Source: an uncultured Clostridia bacterium (lineage in GTDB: Bacteria > Bacillota > Clostridia > TANB77 > CAG-465). From it: DNA of 64,000 nt. The position numbers and the translations under genes are program-made. This document shows, in pieces, positions 26,123-34,450 of the stretch (position 1 is its first letter; each line of letters starts with the position of its first letter). The notes under the pieces were generated by a model. That model saw only the letters and a list, made by a program, of their open reading frames with translations. It made no database searches and was not told the DNA's origin. Location: positions 126,483 to 190,482 of the forward strand of contig CALXEQ010000001.1 of NCBI GenBank assembly GCA_944387375.1, given 5' to 3'.

Positions 26123-27475
26123 TTATAATAATTCAGTCATATATACGGGTAAATATAAAATGTCCTCTTCTTCTTTTAAATCTTTTGTATGGATTATTAT
26201 AGGCTTTCCTAAATAATCAGAATATTTAGTTTTAAGTTTTACTATAGATGAAAAAGTATATCTTTCTCCAGATTTTACTTCAATTGGTATAATATTATGT
26301 TTTGAAGTTATTTTACTGTTTGAAATTAAAAAATCAATTTTCATAGTTTCATTTGAGTTTTCTCTATCATTTCTTGAAAAGAAATATAATTTTCTGTTAT
26401 TACTAACAAGCATTTGTGCTACAATGTTTTCTAGAATTAATCCTTCATTGAAAGTCAATTTATCAAATAATATTTTTTTATATATTTGTTCATTTATTAT
26501 ATCTTTTTCATTAAATGTCATTGATAGGAGAAGACCAGTATCAAACATATAACATTTTAAAGTATTATTATCTATTCTTTGTCCAAGACCTATATTAGGC
26601 TCTGTGGTATTATATGCTATATTTACTAAGCAAGCATCGGTTAACCAATAAAATGCTCCTTCAAAATTTCTATATCTAGCATTTTCATCTAAATTAGATA
26701 TATTAAATTTTTTTTCATGTTTTTGTAGTTGAGATGGGATCATATCAAAAATTTGTTCTACTTTTAAATTAAGTTCATCAGCATGTTTTCTTATATCTTC
26801 ACGGTATAATCTTAAAATGTTTCTTTTTATTTTATCCGTTTTTTCAAAATCTCTTGTTTTTCTATATTCTAGGACTGCTTGTGGCATTCCACCAACTATT
26901 AAATATTCTTTAAAATAATCCATTGCTTTTCTATGTAATGCTTGACCTAATTCCTTTTTTGTATTAAAACATTTTTTAATAAAATCCATTAAAGTATCAT
27001 TTCCCATTGCCCATAGAAATTCTTCAAAGTCCATTGGATTCATTTTTATAACTTCTTCTTCGGAAGGAATTAAAATATCTTTAACATTCTTTTTTATAGA
27101 AATTAAAGATCCAGTTTCAATGTAATCATATCTACCATCTGCTACTAAATGCTTAATAGCTCCTCTTGCTCTTGGACAAAATTGTATTTCATCAAATATA
27201 AATAAAGATTTTCTTTCATATAATTTTACTCCATAATATTCAGATATATATGTAAATAAGTAATCTAGATTATCTAAATAATTATCAAATAATTCAATTA
27301 TTTCTTTAGAAGTTTTTGAAAAATCAATTAATATATATGATTTATAATTTTCTTTTGCAAACTTTTCTACTATATAACTTTTTCCAACACGTCTAGCTCC
27401 TTCAATCAACAAAGCTGTTTTACCATTACTTTCTTGTTTCCATTTTAATATATTATTATAAACTTTTCTTTTCAT
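26123..27475 (-). CDS. AAA ATPase with DUF4143 domain
   Basis: A 450-residue P-loop ATPase of the AAA_14/DUF4143 type. Walker A is GARRVGKS (residues 26-33), Walker B is LFIFDEIQFCP (about 92-102), and ETGSLISI matches sensor 1. The DUF4143 nuclease-like C-terminal domain has D-F-L-I and the P-I-E-V-K-S-G motif, the PD-(D/E)xK-like core. The family is very abundant in anaerobes, often in several copies, with no settled function. I start at ATG 27475, since GAAAGGG fits it; the longer frame adds 12 unlikely residues. The gene is transcribed alone on the minus strand from a repeat-covered promoter. Confidence 0.88.
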   Translation of the reverse strand: MKRKVYNNILKWKQESNGKTALLIEGARRVGKSYIVEKFAKENYKSYILIDFSKTSKEIIELFDNYLDNLDYLFTYISEYYGVKLYERKSLFIFDEIQFCPRARGAIKHLVADGRYDYIETGSLISIKKNVKDILIPSEEEVIKMNPMDFEEFLWAMGNDTLMDFIKKCFNTKKELGQALHRKAMDYFKEYLIVGGMPQAVLEYRKTRDFEKTDKIKRNILRLYREDIRKHADELNLKVEQIFDMIPSQLQKHEKKFNISNLDENARYRNFEGAFYWLTDACLVNIAYNTTEPNIGLGQRIDNNTLKCYMFDTGLLLSMTFNEKDIINEQIYKKILFDKLTFNEGLILENIVAQMLVSNNRKLYFFSRNDRENSNETMKIDFLISNSKITSKHNIIPIEVKSGERYTFSSIVKLKTKYSDYLGKPIIIHTKDLKEEEDILYLPVYMTELL

Positions 27476-27501
27476 AGTTAAAATCCCTTTCTTATACATT
27501 A

Positions 27502-27530
27502 AGTATAACACAAAATCAAAAATAGTTCAA
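27502..27530 (-). promoter_or_regulatory. promoter for the DUF4143 ATPase gene
   Basis: On the minus strand, the -35 TTGAAC (27530-27525) is followed by an exact 17-bp spacer and the -10 TATACT (27507-27502). The spacer is almost wholly made of the first copy of the 33-bp repeat. Confidence 0.7.
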
Positions 27531-27607
27531 GTACAATATTGCACAAAATCAAAGATAATAAATGTATTATTTTGCACAAAATCAAAAATAGTGATATTTT
27601 TTTACAT
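27509..27607. repeat. three-copy 33-bp tandem repeat
   Basis: Three units begin at 27509, 27542 and 27575. Each starts with CACAAAATCAAAAATA (one base differs in copy 2), and the remainder is more diverged. The exact 33-bp period, about three helical turns, places the conserved cores on one face of the DNA. This suggests an operator array rather than CRISPR. Confidence 0.75.
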
Positions 27608-27737
27608 AAAAAGTAAAAAAATTATTATTAAATAGTACTAGTAGTACCTGTTATTTTTATAAAAATAATGTATTACATTATATTAAAATAATTGTTATAA
27701 ATGTGTTATTTTTTTGCAAATAATTTGCAATATTTTG

Positions 27738-27766
27738 TTGTCAATTTTTTTAGATTATGATATAAT
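27738..27766 (+). promoter_or_regulatory. mgtE promoter
   Basis: The -35 TTGTCA (27738-27743) is followed by a 17-bp spacer and an extended -10 TGATATAAT (27758-27766). Confidence 0.8.
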
Positions 27767-27799
27767 ATTAATGTAGTTAGATAAGCTACAAAGTAATAT

Positions 27800-27828
27800 A
27801 GAGACTATTTTTAATATAGTCTTTTTTT
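27800..27828 (+). terminator. intrinsic terminator in the mgtE 5' leader (possible attenuator)
   Basis: The stem AGACTAT (27802-27808) with ATAGTCT (27816-27822) is followed by an unbroken T-run. It lies after the mgtE promoter and before its start codon, and a small hairpin (27772-27790) precedes it. Transcription of mgtE must read through it, so conditional termination is likely. Confidence 0.65.
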
Positions 27829-27869
27829 ATTACTGTAAATTTATTTAAAAGAAAGGTGGGATCAGTATT

Positions 27870-29219
27870 ATGTTAGAAAACAATTTTGAAGTAGAAAAAG
27901 TTCTAGAATTAATAGAACATAAAAAATTTAATGAATTAAAAAAATACTTGGAAAGGATAAATGGTGCTGATTTCCCGAGTATTTTTGAAGAAATTGATGA
28001 TGAAGACGTATTAATCGTATTTAGATTGTTAAATAAAGAAAGAGCAGCAGAGATTTTTGCAGAACTTGATTCAGATATGCAAGAAAGACTTATTAATTCA
28101 TTTACAGATATTGAGCTTAAAAATGTAATAGATAAATTATTTATGGATGATACCGTAGATATGATTGAAGAAATGCCTTCAAATGTTGTAAAACGTATCT
28201 TAAGAACTGTTAGTGATAAAGATAGAAAAACTATTAATGAAATATTAAATTATCCAGATGATAGTGCTGGAAGCATAATGACAACTGAGTTTGTTGATTT
28301 AAAAGAAAATATGACAGTCGAAGAAGCTTTTGAAAAAATTAAAAAAATGGGGCTAAAAAAAGAAACTGTATATAATTGCTATGTATTAGATAAAAATAGA
28401 AAGCTACTTGGTGTAATTGATATTAAAAACTTACTAGTAGCTGAAAGAAACCAAAAACTAAATGAGTTAATGGATACTAATGTAATTACAGTTAATACAC
28501 TTGATGATAAAGAAGATGTTGCAAGAATTTTTGATAAATATGACTATGTAGCTCTTCCAGTTGTAGATAAAGAAGGAAGACTTGTAGGTATTGTAACAGT
28601 AGATGATGCCATCGATGTAATGAAGGAAGAAGCATCAGAAGACTTTGAAAAAATGGCAGCTATGTCTCCTAATGAGGATGGTTATTATAAAACACCAGTG
28701 CTTACACATGCTAAAAATAGAATAGTTTGGTTACTTTTCTTAATGTTTTCTTCTATTGTAACTGGAGCTGTTATAACACATTATGAACAAGCTTTTGCAG
28801 CTTTACCAATACTTGTATCTTTTATACCAATGATTATGGGAACAGGTGGTAATTGTGGATCACAATCATCTACACTTGTAATTCGTGGTATTGCAGTAGA
28901 TGAGATAAAGACAAAAGATTTTTTAAAAGTATGGTGGAAAGAGATAAGAGTTGCAGTTATTGTAGGGATAATAATGGCAATTGTAAATGGTATTAGAATA
29001 GTAATCCAGTATGATGATTTACAACTTGCCGTGGTTGTTGGACTTACACTTGTTGTTACAATAATGATTTCAAAAAGTTTGGGTTCAATGTTACCACTTA
29101 TTTGTAAAAAGTTAAAACTTGATCCTGCTATAATGGCAGCACCACTAATTTCAACAATATTAGATACATGTTCTGTTTTAGTATTCTTTAACATTGCTGT
29201 AGCAATTATGCATATTTAA
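27870..29219 (+). CDS. mgtE: magnesium transporter MgtE
   Basis: A 449-residue MgtE channel. The N-terminal MgtE_N helical domain (about 5-130), with the E-x-L-D-S-D-M-Q-E-R-L block, is followed by two CBS domains (about 135-255) that sense cytosolic magnesium, and a linking helix. The pore domain of five helices (about 285-449) contains the SFIPMIMGTGGNCGSQSS selectivity stretch. It imports magnesium and is gated by internal magnesium. A GAAAGGTGGG site precedes the ATG. It is expressed alone behind a leader with an attenuator-like hairpin and ends with a strong terminator. Confidence 0.96.
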   Translation: MLENNFEVEKVLELIEHKKFNELKKYLERINGADFPSIFEEIDDEDVLIVFRLLNKERAAEIFAELDSDMQERLINSFTDIELKNVIDKLFMDDTVDMIEEMPSNVVKRILRTVSDKDRKTINEILNYPDDSAGSIMTTEFVDLKENMTVEEAFEKIKKMGLKKETVYNCYVLDKNRKLLGVIDIKNLLVAERNQKLNELMDTNVITVNTLDDKEDVARIFDKYDYVALPVVDKEGRLVGIVTVDDAIDVMKEEASEDFEKMAAMSPNEDGYYKTPVLTHAKNRIVWLLFLMFSSIVTGAVITHYEQAFAALPILVSFIPMIMGTGGNCGSQSSTLVIRGIAVDEIKTKDFLKVWWKEIRVAVIVGIIMAIVNGIRIVIQYDDLQLAVVVGLTLVVTIMISKSLGSMLPLICKKLKLDPAIMAAPLISTILDTCSVLVFFNIAVAIMHI

Positions 29220-29234
29220 TAAAATAATAATTAT

Positions 29235-29284
29235 AAAGTAGCAATAAAAATTTAAATTAGTAAGTTTTTATTGCTACTTTTTAA
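29235..29284 (+). terminator. intrinsic terminator after mgtE
   Basis: A perfect 16-bp stem, AAAGTAGCAATAAAAA with TTTTTATTGCTACTTT, is followed by TT. Confidence 0.9.
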
Positions 29285-29297
29285 TTTGCTTTCTATT

Positions 29298-29306
29298 TGA
29301 TATAAT
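29298..29306 (+). promoter_or_regulatory. extended -10 element before the ABM-nitroreductase gene
   Basis: TGATATAAT lies 58 bases upstream of the start codon. The -35 is not clear. Confidence 0.55.
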
Positions 29307-29363
29307 AATTATATAAAATAATAAAAAATATTTGTATTAAATTTTTTAAGGAGATGTTGTTTT

Positions 29364-30170
29364 ATGAGTTTAATAGTAAATATATATTATACAGGTAAAA
29401 ATGGAAGTGCAAAAAAATTTGTAGATGAGATGATAAGTGAGGGAATAGTAGAAAAAATAAGAGCAGAGGAAGGAAATATTAGATATGAATATTTCTTTTC
29501 AAAAGATGATCCAGAAACGGTGCTACTCATAGATTGTTGGAAAAATAAAGAGGCACTAGATGCTCATCATAAAACAGAAATGATGAAAGAAATTGCTATT
29601 TTAAGGGAAAAATATGAGCTAAAGATGAAAGTAGAGCAATATACAAATGTACTAAAAGATAATACAGATTTTGAGACAGTTATAAGAAAAAGGACTTCTA
29701 CAAGAAAATTTAAAGATGAAAAAATATCAAAAGAAAAATTAGAAAAAATTTTGGAAGCTGGTAGACTTGCACCAACAGCTAAAAATATTCAGCCTCAAAT
29801 GATATATGTTGTGCAGTCTAATGAAGGATTAGAAAAAATAGATAGAGTAACTCCTTGTAGATATGGTGCAATAACTGTTTTAATAGTATGTGGAAATAAA
29901 AATATTGCATGGACAAAAAAGGATTATTCAAGTTATGAGACTGATGCTTGCATAGTTGCAACTCATATGATGTTAGAAGCTACAAATGTTGGAGTAGACA
30001 ATATATGGATTGCTATGTTTGATAATGAAAAATTAAAGCAGGAATTTGACTTAGAAGATGGAATAGAGCCAATTTGTCTTATACCTTTAGGTTATGCTAC
30101 AGATGATTATATAGGAAATCCTATGCACAGTCAAAGAAAAGATTTAAAAGATACAGTTAAATTTATATAG
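29364..30170 (+). CDS. ABM domain-nitroreductase fusion protein
   Basis: A 268-residue fusion. Residues 1-95 form an antibiotic-biosynthesis-monooxygenase (ABM, dimeric alpha-beta barrel) domain, with the I-D-C-W-K-N and LDAHH motifs. Residues about 105-268 form an FMN-dependent nitroreductase with the start block RTSTRKFKDEKI, APTAKNIQP and the C-terminal GYATDDY. Nitroreductases use NAD(P)H and FMN to reduce nitro groups, quinones or flavins. The ABM part may help bind quinone-like substrates, which is inference. The ATG follows AAGGAGATG. Confidence 0.88.
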   Translation: MSLIVNIYYTGKNGSAKKFVDEMISEGIVEKIRAEEGNIRYEYFFSKDDPETVLLIDCWKNKEALDAHHKTEMMKEIAILREKYELKMKVEQYTNVLKDNTDFETVIRKRTSTRKFKDEKISKEKLEKILEAGRLAPTAKNIQPQMIYVVQSNEGLEKIDRVTPCRYGAITVLIVCGNKNIAWTKKDYSSYETDACIVATHMMLEATNVGVDNIWIAMFDNEKLKQEFDLEDGIEPICLIPLGYATDDYIGNPMHSQRKDLKDTVKFI

Positions 30171-30232
30171 TTAAAAACTAATTGTAGTATATTAAAATGT
30201 GAGCACATATTTTAAATGTTAATAAGTATTGC

Positions 30233-30261
30233 TTGTGGCAACGAACTATTCTTTATATAAT
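30233..30261 (+). promoter_or_regulatory. promoter for the XRE regulator gene
   Basis: The -35 TTGTGG (30233-30238) is followed by a 17-bp spacer and TATAAT (30256-30261). Confidence 0.65.
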
Positions 30262-30288
30262 AGTTTAAAAGAAAGGAGTGGTTCTAAA

Positions 30289-30798
30289 GTGTTAAAAGAA
30301 AATATTAAGACAATCAGAAAACAAAGAGGTCTTTCTCAAGAAGAACTTGCTATCAAGCTAAATGTAGTAAGACAAACTATTTCTAAATGGGAGAATGGAC
30401 TGTCAGTTCCTGATTCAGAGATGCTAATTTCTATGTCAGAAGTTCTTGAAACTCCAGTAAGTACCTTAATTGGAGAAAATATTTCTGAATCTAAAGCAGA
30501 TGATTTGAAAGCAATTTCTGAAAAATTAGAGATAATAAATTTACAATTATCACAAAGAAATAGTACTAGAAGAAAAATAATTCATTGGTTATTAATTTCA
30601 TTATGCATAATCATAGTAATAACTTTAATATTTCTAATTTTATTAAATAGTCCATACCAAAATTGGAATTATAGCGATCCTGAAAAAGCTGTTATAGGAG
30701 TTGCTTTTCATTCGTTTGAATGGGTATTTATAAGAATAGCACCAATTATTTTTATTGGATTAATTATTGGAATTTTTTTGACTCGAAAGAAAGTTTAA
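30289..30798 (+). CDS. XRE-family regulator with C-terminal membrane helices
   Basis: A 169-residue protein. The N-terminal Cro/CI helix-turn-helix (residues 6-60) includes QRGLSQEELA and VRQTISKWENG. Two hydrophobic segments follow, at about 108-131 and 148-166, so the DNA-binding domain is membrane-tethered. I start at GTG 30289, eight bases after GAAAGGAG; the longer frame would place 20 odd residues before the conserved LKENIK start. This architecture is common in Clostridia and the ligand is unknown. Confidence 0.82.
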   Translation: MLKENIKTIRKQRGLSQEELAIKLNVVRQTISKWENGLSVPDSEMLISMSEVLETPVSTLIGENISESKADDLKAISEKLEIINLQLSQRNSTRRKIIHWLLISLCIIIVITLIFLILLNSPYQNWNYSDPEKAVIGVAFHSFEWVFIRIAPIIFIGLIIGIFLTRKKV

Positions 30799-30848
30799 GA
30801 TTATAGATTACAAATTGTAAGATTTGTATTATAAAGGGGAAAAGACAT

Positions 30849-31253
30849 ATGAAAGAAAGAGAATTTTTAGTCATTACAATGTATAATGATAAAGAAAATA
30901 TAGATATAATACCAGTAGAAAAAAAGGAATTATTATTTGGACGTTCAATAAAAATTATATTAAATAAAACAGATGTAGATATAGAAAAAATAAAAGAAAA
31001 AGGAGAATTTGTATTGTGCATATCTGATGACTATTTTCCATTAACTACAAAAAATTATAAAGGAAATCTAAAATATTATACAATTGAAGATTTAAAGAAA
31101 GGCAAATTTACAGTAAGAAAAGCAAAATATATAAATGCTCCAATTATAAATGAACTTTCAATATGTTTTGAATGTAAATTGAAAGAAATCTATGAAAATG
31201 AAAATGAGTATATAGTAATTGTAAAAGCTTTGCGCCGTAGTGCAAATATATAA
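30849..31253 (+). CDS. flavin reductase-like (FMN split-barrel) protein
   Basis: A 134-residue protein. Its C-terminal half (INELSICFECKLKEIYE, followed by VIVKALRR) resembles the flavin reductase-like split barrel, in which a conserved E-C-x-L-x-x-I strand is followed by a G-x-V strand. The N-terminal FMN-binding motif of full-length members (about 160-190 residues) is not obvious, so the protein may be a short or degenerate member. The start follows AAAGGGGAA. It could be co-transcribed with the XRE gene 50 bases upstream. Confidence 0.5.
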   Translation: MKEREFLVITMYNDKENIDIIPVEKKELLFGRSIKIILNKTDVDIEKIKEKGEFVLCISDDYFPLTTKNYKGNLKYYTIEDLKKGKFTVRKAKYINAPIINELSICFECKLKEIYENENEYIVIVKALRRSANI

Positions 31254-31353
31254 TTACAAGTTATTAAATGAAACAGTGATTATTGGTATTATATTTTTTA
31301 TTTTAGAAATATAGAGTATAATATTATAAAGTAAAATTAAGGAGGAAAATAAA

Positions 31354-31767
31354 ATGAGAATAGCTTTAACATATCAAAACGGAAATATATATGAACATTT
31401 TGGACATACAAAACAATTAAAAATATATGATATTGAAAATAAAAATATAAAAACTGAAAATATTATAGACGTTAATGAGAAAGGCCATGGAGCTTTAGTA
31501 GGATTATTGTTAGATAATTTTGTGGATGTTTTAATTTGTGGTGGAATAGGAGATGGTGCAAAAGAAGCATTAAAAAAAGCTAATATAAAGCTATATGGCG
31601 GTGTTTATGGAAATGCTGATAGCATAGTAAATGATTTTATAAATGGAAAATTAAAATATAATGAAAATGTACAATGCTCTCATCATGAGTCTTATCATAA
31701 TTCTTGTGGTGAACATAAATGCAATGAAAATAAAAATGGATGTCATGGAAATAAAATTGGAGGATAA
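31354..31767 (+). CDS. NifX/NifB-C-type cofactor-binding protein with Cys/His-rich tail
   Basis: A 137-residue protein. Residues 1-105 form the dinitrogenase iron-molybdenum cofactor biosynthesis (Nif_FeMo-Co/NifX) domain, including EHFGHTKQ near the start and the CGGIGDGAKEAL loop. The final ~30 residues are rich in Cys and His (C-S-H-H, C-G-E-H-K-C, G-C-H-G), a likely metal or Fe-S handling tail. No nitrogenase genes are present, and such proteins are common in non-fixing anaerobes. An AAGGAGG site precedes the ATG, and a flavodoxin-like gene starts one base after the stop. Confidence 0.85.
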   Translation: MRIALTYQNGNIYEHFGHTKQLKIYDIENKNIKTENIIDVNEKGHGALVGLLLDNFVDVLICGGIGDGAKEALKKANIKLYGGVYGNADSIVNDFINGKLKYNENVQCSHHESYHNSCGEHKCNENKNGCHGNKIGG

Positions 31768-31768
31768 T

Positions 31769-32257
31769 ATGAAAATAATTTATTGTTCAAATACTGGTTT
31801 TACCAAGCAATACGCTATAATGTTAGCTAATAAATTAGGTATTGAAAGTATAGATGTAAAAGATATAAAAAAGTATGATATTAAAGATGAAGAAATAATA
31901 TTTTTAGGATGGATTTTTGCAGGAATTATAATGGGATTAAATAAAGTTAGACAATATAAGTTAAAATGTGTAATATCAGTGGGAATTCTTAGATTAACTG
32001 ATGAATATAAAAATGAATTAATAAAATCTAATAATATAGAAAGAGATAAATCTTTTTTCTATATTCAAGGTGGCATAGACTATAAAGAATTAAAAGGTAT
32101 AAAAAAGATATTATTAAAGGCAGTTGCTTCTAATATTATAAAAGAAAACAAAAAGAAAAATGAAGGTATAATAAATATATTAAAGAATGGTGGAAGTCTG
32201 GTTAAAGAAGAAAATTTAAATGATATCATAGAATATATTAATAAAAATAATGCCTAA
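31769..32257 (+). CDS. flavodoxin domain protein
   Basis: A 162-residue flavodoxin-like protein. The phosphate loop is SNTGFTKQYA (about 6-15), and the second conserved strand-loop reads FLGWIFAGII (about 49-58), like Flavodoxin_5 and protoporphyrinogen-oxidase-type HemG relatives. The C-terminal part is lysine-rich and lacks the full third FMN loop, so FMN binding is probable but not certain. I start at ATG 31769, preceded by TTGGAGGA; the longer frame overlaps the NifX-like gene. The two adjoining genes probably act together in a redox or metal step. Confidence 0.75.
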   Translation: MKIIYCSNTGFTKQYAIMLANKLGIESIDVKDIKKYDIKDEEIIFLGWIFAGIIMGLNKVRQYKLKCVISVGILRLTDEYKNELIKSNNIERDKSFFYIQGGIDYKELKGIKKILLKAVASNIIKENKKKNEGIINILKNGGSLVKEENLNDIIEYINKNNA

Positions 32258-32280
32258 CTTTAGTTAGGTATTATTTTTTT
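32244..32280 (+). terminator. intrinsic terminator overlapping the end of the flavodoxin-like gene
   Basis: The stem AATAATGCCTAAC with GTTAGGTATTATT encloses a TTTA loop and is followed by TTTTT. The stop codon lies inside the stem. Confidence 0.85.
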
Positions 32281-32290
32281 AGTTTTACTA

Positions 32291-32299
32291 TGATATAAT
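32291..32299 (+). promoter_or_regulatory. extended -10 element before the DUF5131 gene
   Basis: TGATATAAT lies 26 bases upstream of the ATG. Confidence 0.6.
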
Positions 32300-32324
32300 A
32301 ATCATATAAGAAAGGAAAATATTT

Positions 32325-33200
32325 ATGCATGATATATGGAATCCATGGCATGGATGTGTGAAATGTAGTGAAGGTTGTAAAAATTGTTATATGTATGCTT
32401 TAGATAAACAAAGAGGACAAGATGGCAGTGTTATATATAAGGTTGGTAATAATTTTGATTATCCACTACATAAAGATAAGAAAGGTAGTTACAAAATAAA
32501 AAGTGGTGAGCAAATAAGAATATGTATGACATCAGATTTTTTCTTGAGTGAGGCGGACAAGTGGCGAGATGAAGCATGGGAGATAATAAGAAAAAGACCA
32601 GATGTTATATTTTTTATTCTTACTAAAAGACCAGAAAGAGTAAAAGATAATTTACCTCCTTGGTGGGGTGACGGGCTTGAGAATGTATTTTTCAACGTAA
32701 CTTGTGAAAATCAAAAAAGAGCAGATGAACGTATACCAATACTTTTTTCACTTCCTTTTAAACATAAAGGAATAATGGTTGCCCCATTTATAGGAAATAT
32801 TAATATAGAGAAATATTTGAGAAAAGGTATTATAGAACAAATAATTGCAGGTGGAGAAAATTATAATGGTGCACGACCACTTTATTATGAATGGGTAAAA
32901 AATTTAAGTGATCAATGTAAAAGAAATAACACAACATTTGCTTTTATAGAAACAGGAAATATATTTATTAAAGATAAGAAAGTATATAAAATAAGAAATA
33001 AAAGCTTACAAAGTAAATTAGCATATAGAACGGGACTTGAATATGTAGGAAAACCGATGAATTTTATTTTAAAAGATGAACTTGGAATAGAACTTAGAAA
33101 GGAAGATCTATATGTACCGTATTTTAAAGAAAAATGTAGAGAATGTGGCAGTAAAATAATATGTAATGGGTGTAGCAAATGTGGTAATTGCAAAGATTAG
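32325..33200 (+). CDS. DUF5131-family protein (phage Gp37/Gp68-like)
   Basis: A 291-residue protein with the family's hallmarks: an N-terminal W-N-P-W-H-G-C-x-x-x-S-x-G-C-x-x-C-Y block with three cysteines arranged like a radical SAM cluster site, then FILTKRPER, NVTCENQ and GGENYNGARP. DUF5131 is regarded as radical-SAM-like and is often phage-borne, with no confirmed reaction. Here the C-terminus adds a cysteine-rich knuckle (C-R-E-C, C-N-G-C, C-G-N-C) in the last 20 residues that may bind zinc or a second cluster. No phage genes are adjacent. Own promoter; GAAAGGAAA site. Confidence 0.85.
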   Translation: MHDIWNPWHGCVKCSEGCKNCYMYALDKQRGQDGSVIYKVGNNFDYPLHKDKKGSYKIKSGEQIRICMTSDFFLSEADKWRDEAWEIIRKRPDVIFFILTKRPERVKDNLPPWWGDGLENVFFNVTCENQKRADERIPILFSLPFKHKGIMVAPFIGNINIEKYLRKGIIEQIIAGGENYNGARPLYYEWVKNLSDQCKRNNTTFAFIETGNIFIKDKKVYKIRNKSLQSKLAYRTGLEYVGKPMNFILKDELGIELRKEDLYVPYFKEKCRECGSKIICNGCSKCGNCKD

Positions 33201-33283
33201 TATTTACAAAAAATTGATTAGTTTTTTATTGATATTTATTATATTTTTTGATATTCTATTAATGGAATTTAGGAGTTGATTAT

Positions 33284-34441
33284 ATGGGAGAAAAATTTGT
33301 TTTACTTACGGATGATAATGATACATTTGCTGATGTTACATCAGATGATATTGTAAGAATAAGGGGAGGATTAAAACCTTCTTGTGATAAGATAAAATGG
33401 TATACACCAGAATCTACTTTACCAGAATATTATTCTAAATGGCAAGAATATGACAGATTAGATTTAAGTGACGGTAAAGCAAATAATGATGAAGTATTAG
33501 ATGATGGAAAATATAATCCTGGTACAAAATATGTTATATATGGTTCTTTAAGAGAAGAAACAGTAATGATTAGGCCATCAAAATATAAAGAAATTCTTGC
33601 TATGGTAAGTAATACTTTAACACTAAAAGATGCATCAGATGAGTCTGTAAGGCAAGCTGTGGCTCGTCTTATTAGTAAAAAGCTTGAAAATCCAAATATA
33701 AAATATGTAATTTGTGAAATAGCGGATATGAGTGATGTCATAGCGCTTGAAGATATATTTGCAGTAATTGATAGTGTAGATTCTGTAGAACATGATATAT
33801 TAAAAAATGAAATAAAATTATATGTTTTTGATCCACATAAAATACATCATGTAACAGAAGAAGATAAATATAAAGCATATGTAAATGTAAAAAATAGAGT
33901 TGAAAGTGGATTTTATAAGAAAAAGTTAGAATTTTTGGATATGCTAAGATATGATAAGACTCTAGAGCCAAAAAATAGAGAGTCATATTTAAGATGTGGA
34001 GTTTTACCAAAAGAGGGAGAGACTGCAGAAGAGTGCTATGATAGAATAAAATCATATCTTGAACAAATATATAGAGATTTTGAAAGATATAAAGATGATT
34101 ATGAAGAGTTTAAAGGGCATATATTAAATAAACTGCCAAGAGCAATATCTACAGAAAGAAATGAATGGGACGTAAGATATAATGATGAAGTTATAACTAG
34201 TGCTTTAGTTACAGGATATGTTAGATTCTTTAGTGGGTTATATATATCTGCTGATGCAGAAATGGATATATGTACAACTGATGATAAAAGAAGAAGATTT
34301 AGATACAATAGATGCTTTCAAGTAACAAATCTTGCTATTTTTAATTCTGAAGCTATGTATATAGATAGAATTATAGAAATAGAAAAAATAAGGCAAAAAA
34401 ATATAGAAGAGAGAAAAAAAGAAGAAGAGAAAAATATTTAA
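33284..34441 (+). CDS. uncharacterised protein, partner of a C39-like peptidase
   Basis: A 385-residue soluble, acidic protein that I do not recognise. It begins with an Asp/Thr-rich segment, has mixed alpha-beta sequence to about 200, then a helical region with Y-x-R-I-K-S-Y coiled-coil character (about 245-300), and ends in a charged helix with many E and K residues (from about 360). There is no signal peptide or membrane span. Two cysteine-containing stretches (YLRCGVLP, IDICTTDD-like) are present without metal spacing. The next gene starts 9 bases after its stop, making a tight two-gene unit. The start has a TTTAGGAGTTG site. Confidence 0.6.
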   Translation: MGEKFVLLTDDNDTFADVTSDDIVRIRGGLKPSCDKIKWYTPESTLPEYYSKWQEYDRLDLSDGKANNDEVLDDGKYNPGTKYVIYGSLREETVMIRPSKYKEILAMVSNTLTLKDASDESVRQAVARLISKKLENPNIKYVICEIADMSDVIALEDIFAVIDSVDSVEHDILKNEIKLYVFDPHKIHHVTEEDKYKAYVNVKNRVESGFYKKKLEFLDMLRYDKTLEPKNRESYLRCGVLPKEGETAEECYDRIKSYLEQIYRDFERYKDDYEEFKGHILNKLPRAISTERNEWDVRYNDEVITSALVTGYVRFFSGLYISADAEMDICTTDDKRRRFRYNRCFQVTNLAIFNSEAMYIDRIIEIEKIRQKNIEERKKEEEKNI

Positions 34442-34450
34442 GGAGAAATT

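Larger units (their letters stand above)
27476..27869. other. intergenic regulatory region between the DUF4143 ATPase gene and mgtE
   Basis: This 394-base divergent region has no gene. It holds the ATPase promoter with a 33-bp tandem repeat, an AT-rich stretch (27608-27730) where I see nothing definite, then the mgtE promoter and its hairpin-containing leader. Confidence 0.7.

Noticed and set aside
27509..27607. Regularly spaced direct repeats resembling a CRISPR array
   Set aside because: There are only three copies with a 33-bp period, a 16-base core and no spacers of usual length. No cas genes are nearby, and the units coincide with a promoter.
27772..27869. M-box magnesium riboswitch upstream of mgtE
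   Set aside because: The leader is too short and the conserved M-box core is not present. It is kept only as an uncharacterised attenuator candidate.
31354..31767. Evidence for nitrogen fixation
   Set aside because: NifX-type domains are widespread in non-fixing anaerobes, and no nifHDK genes are present.
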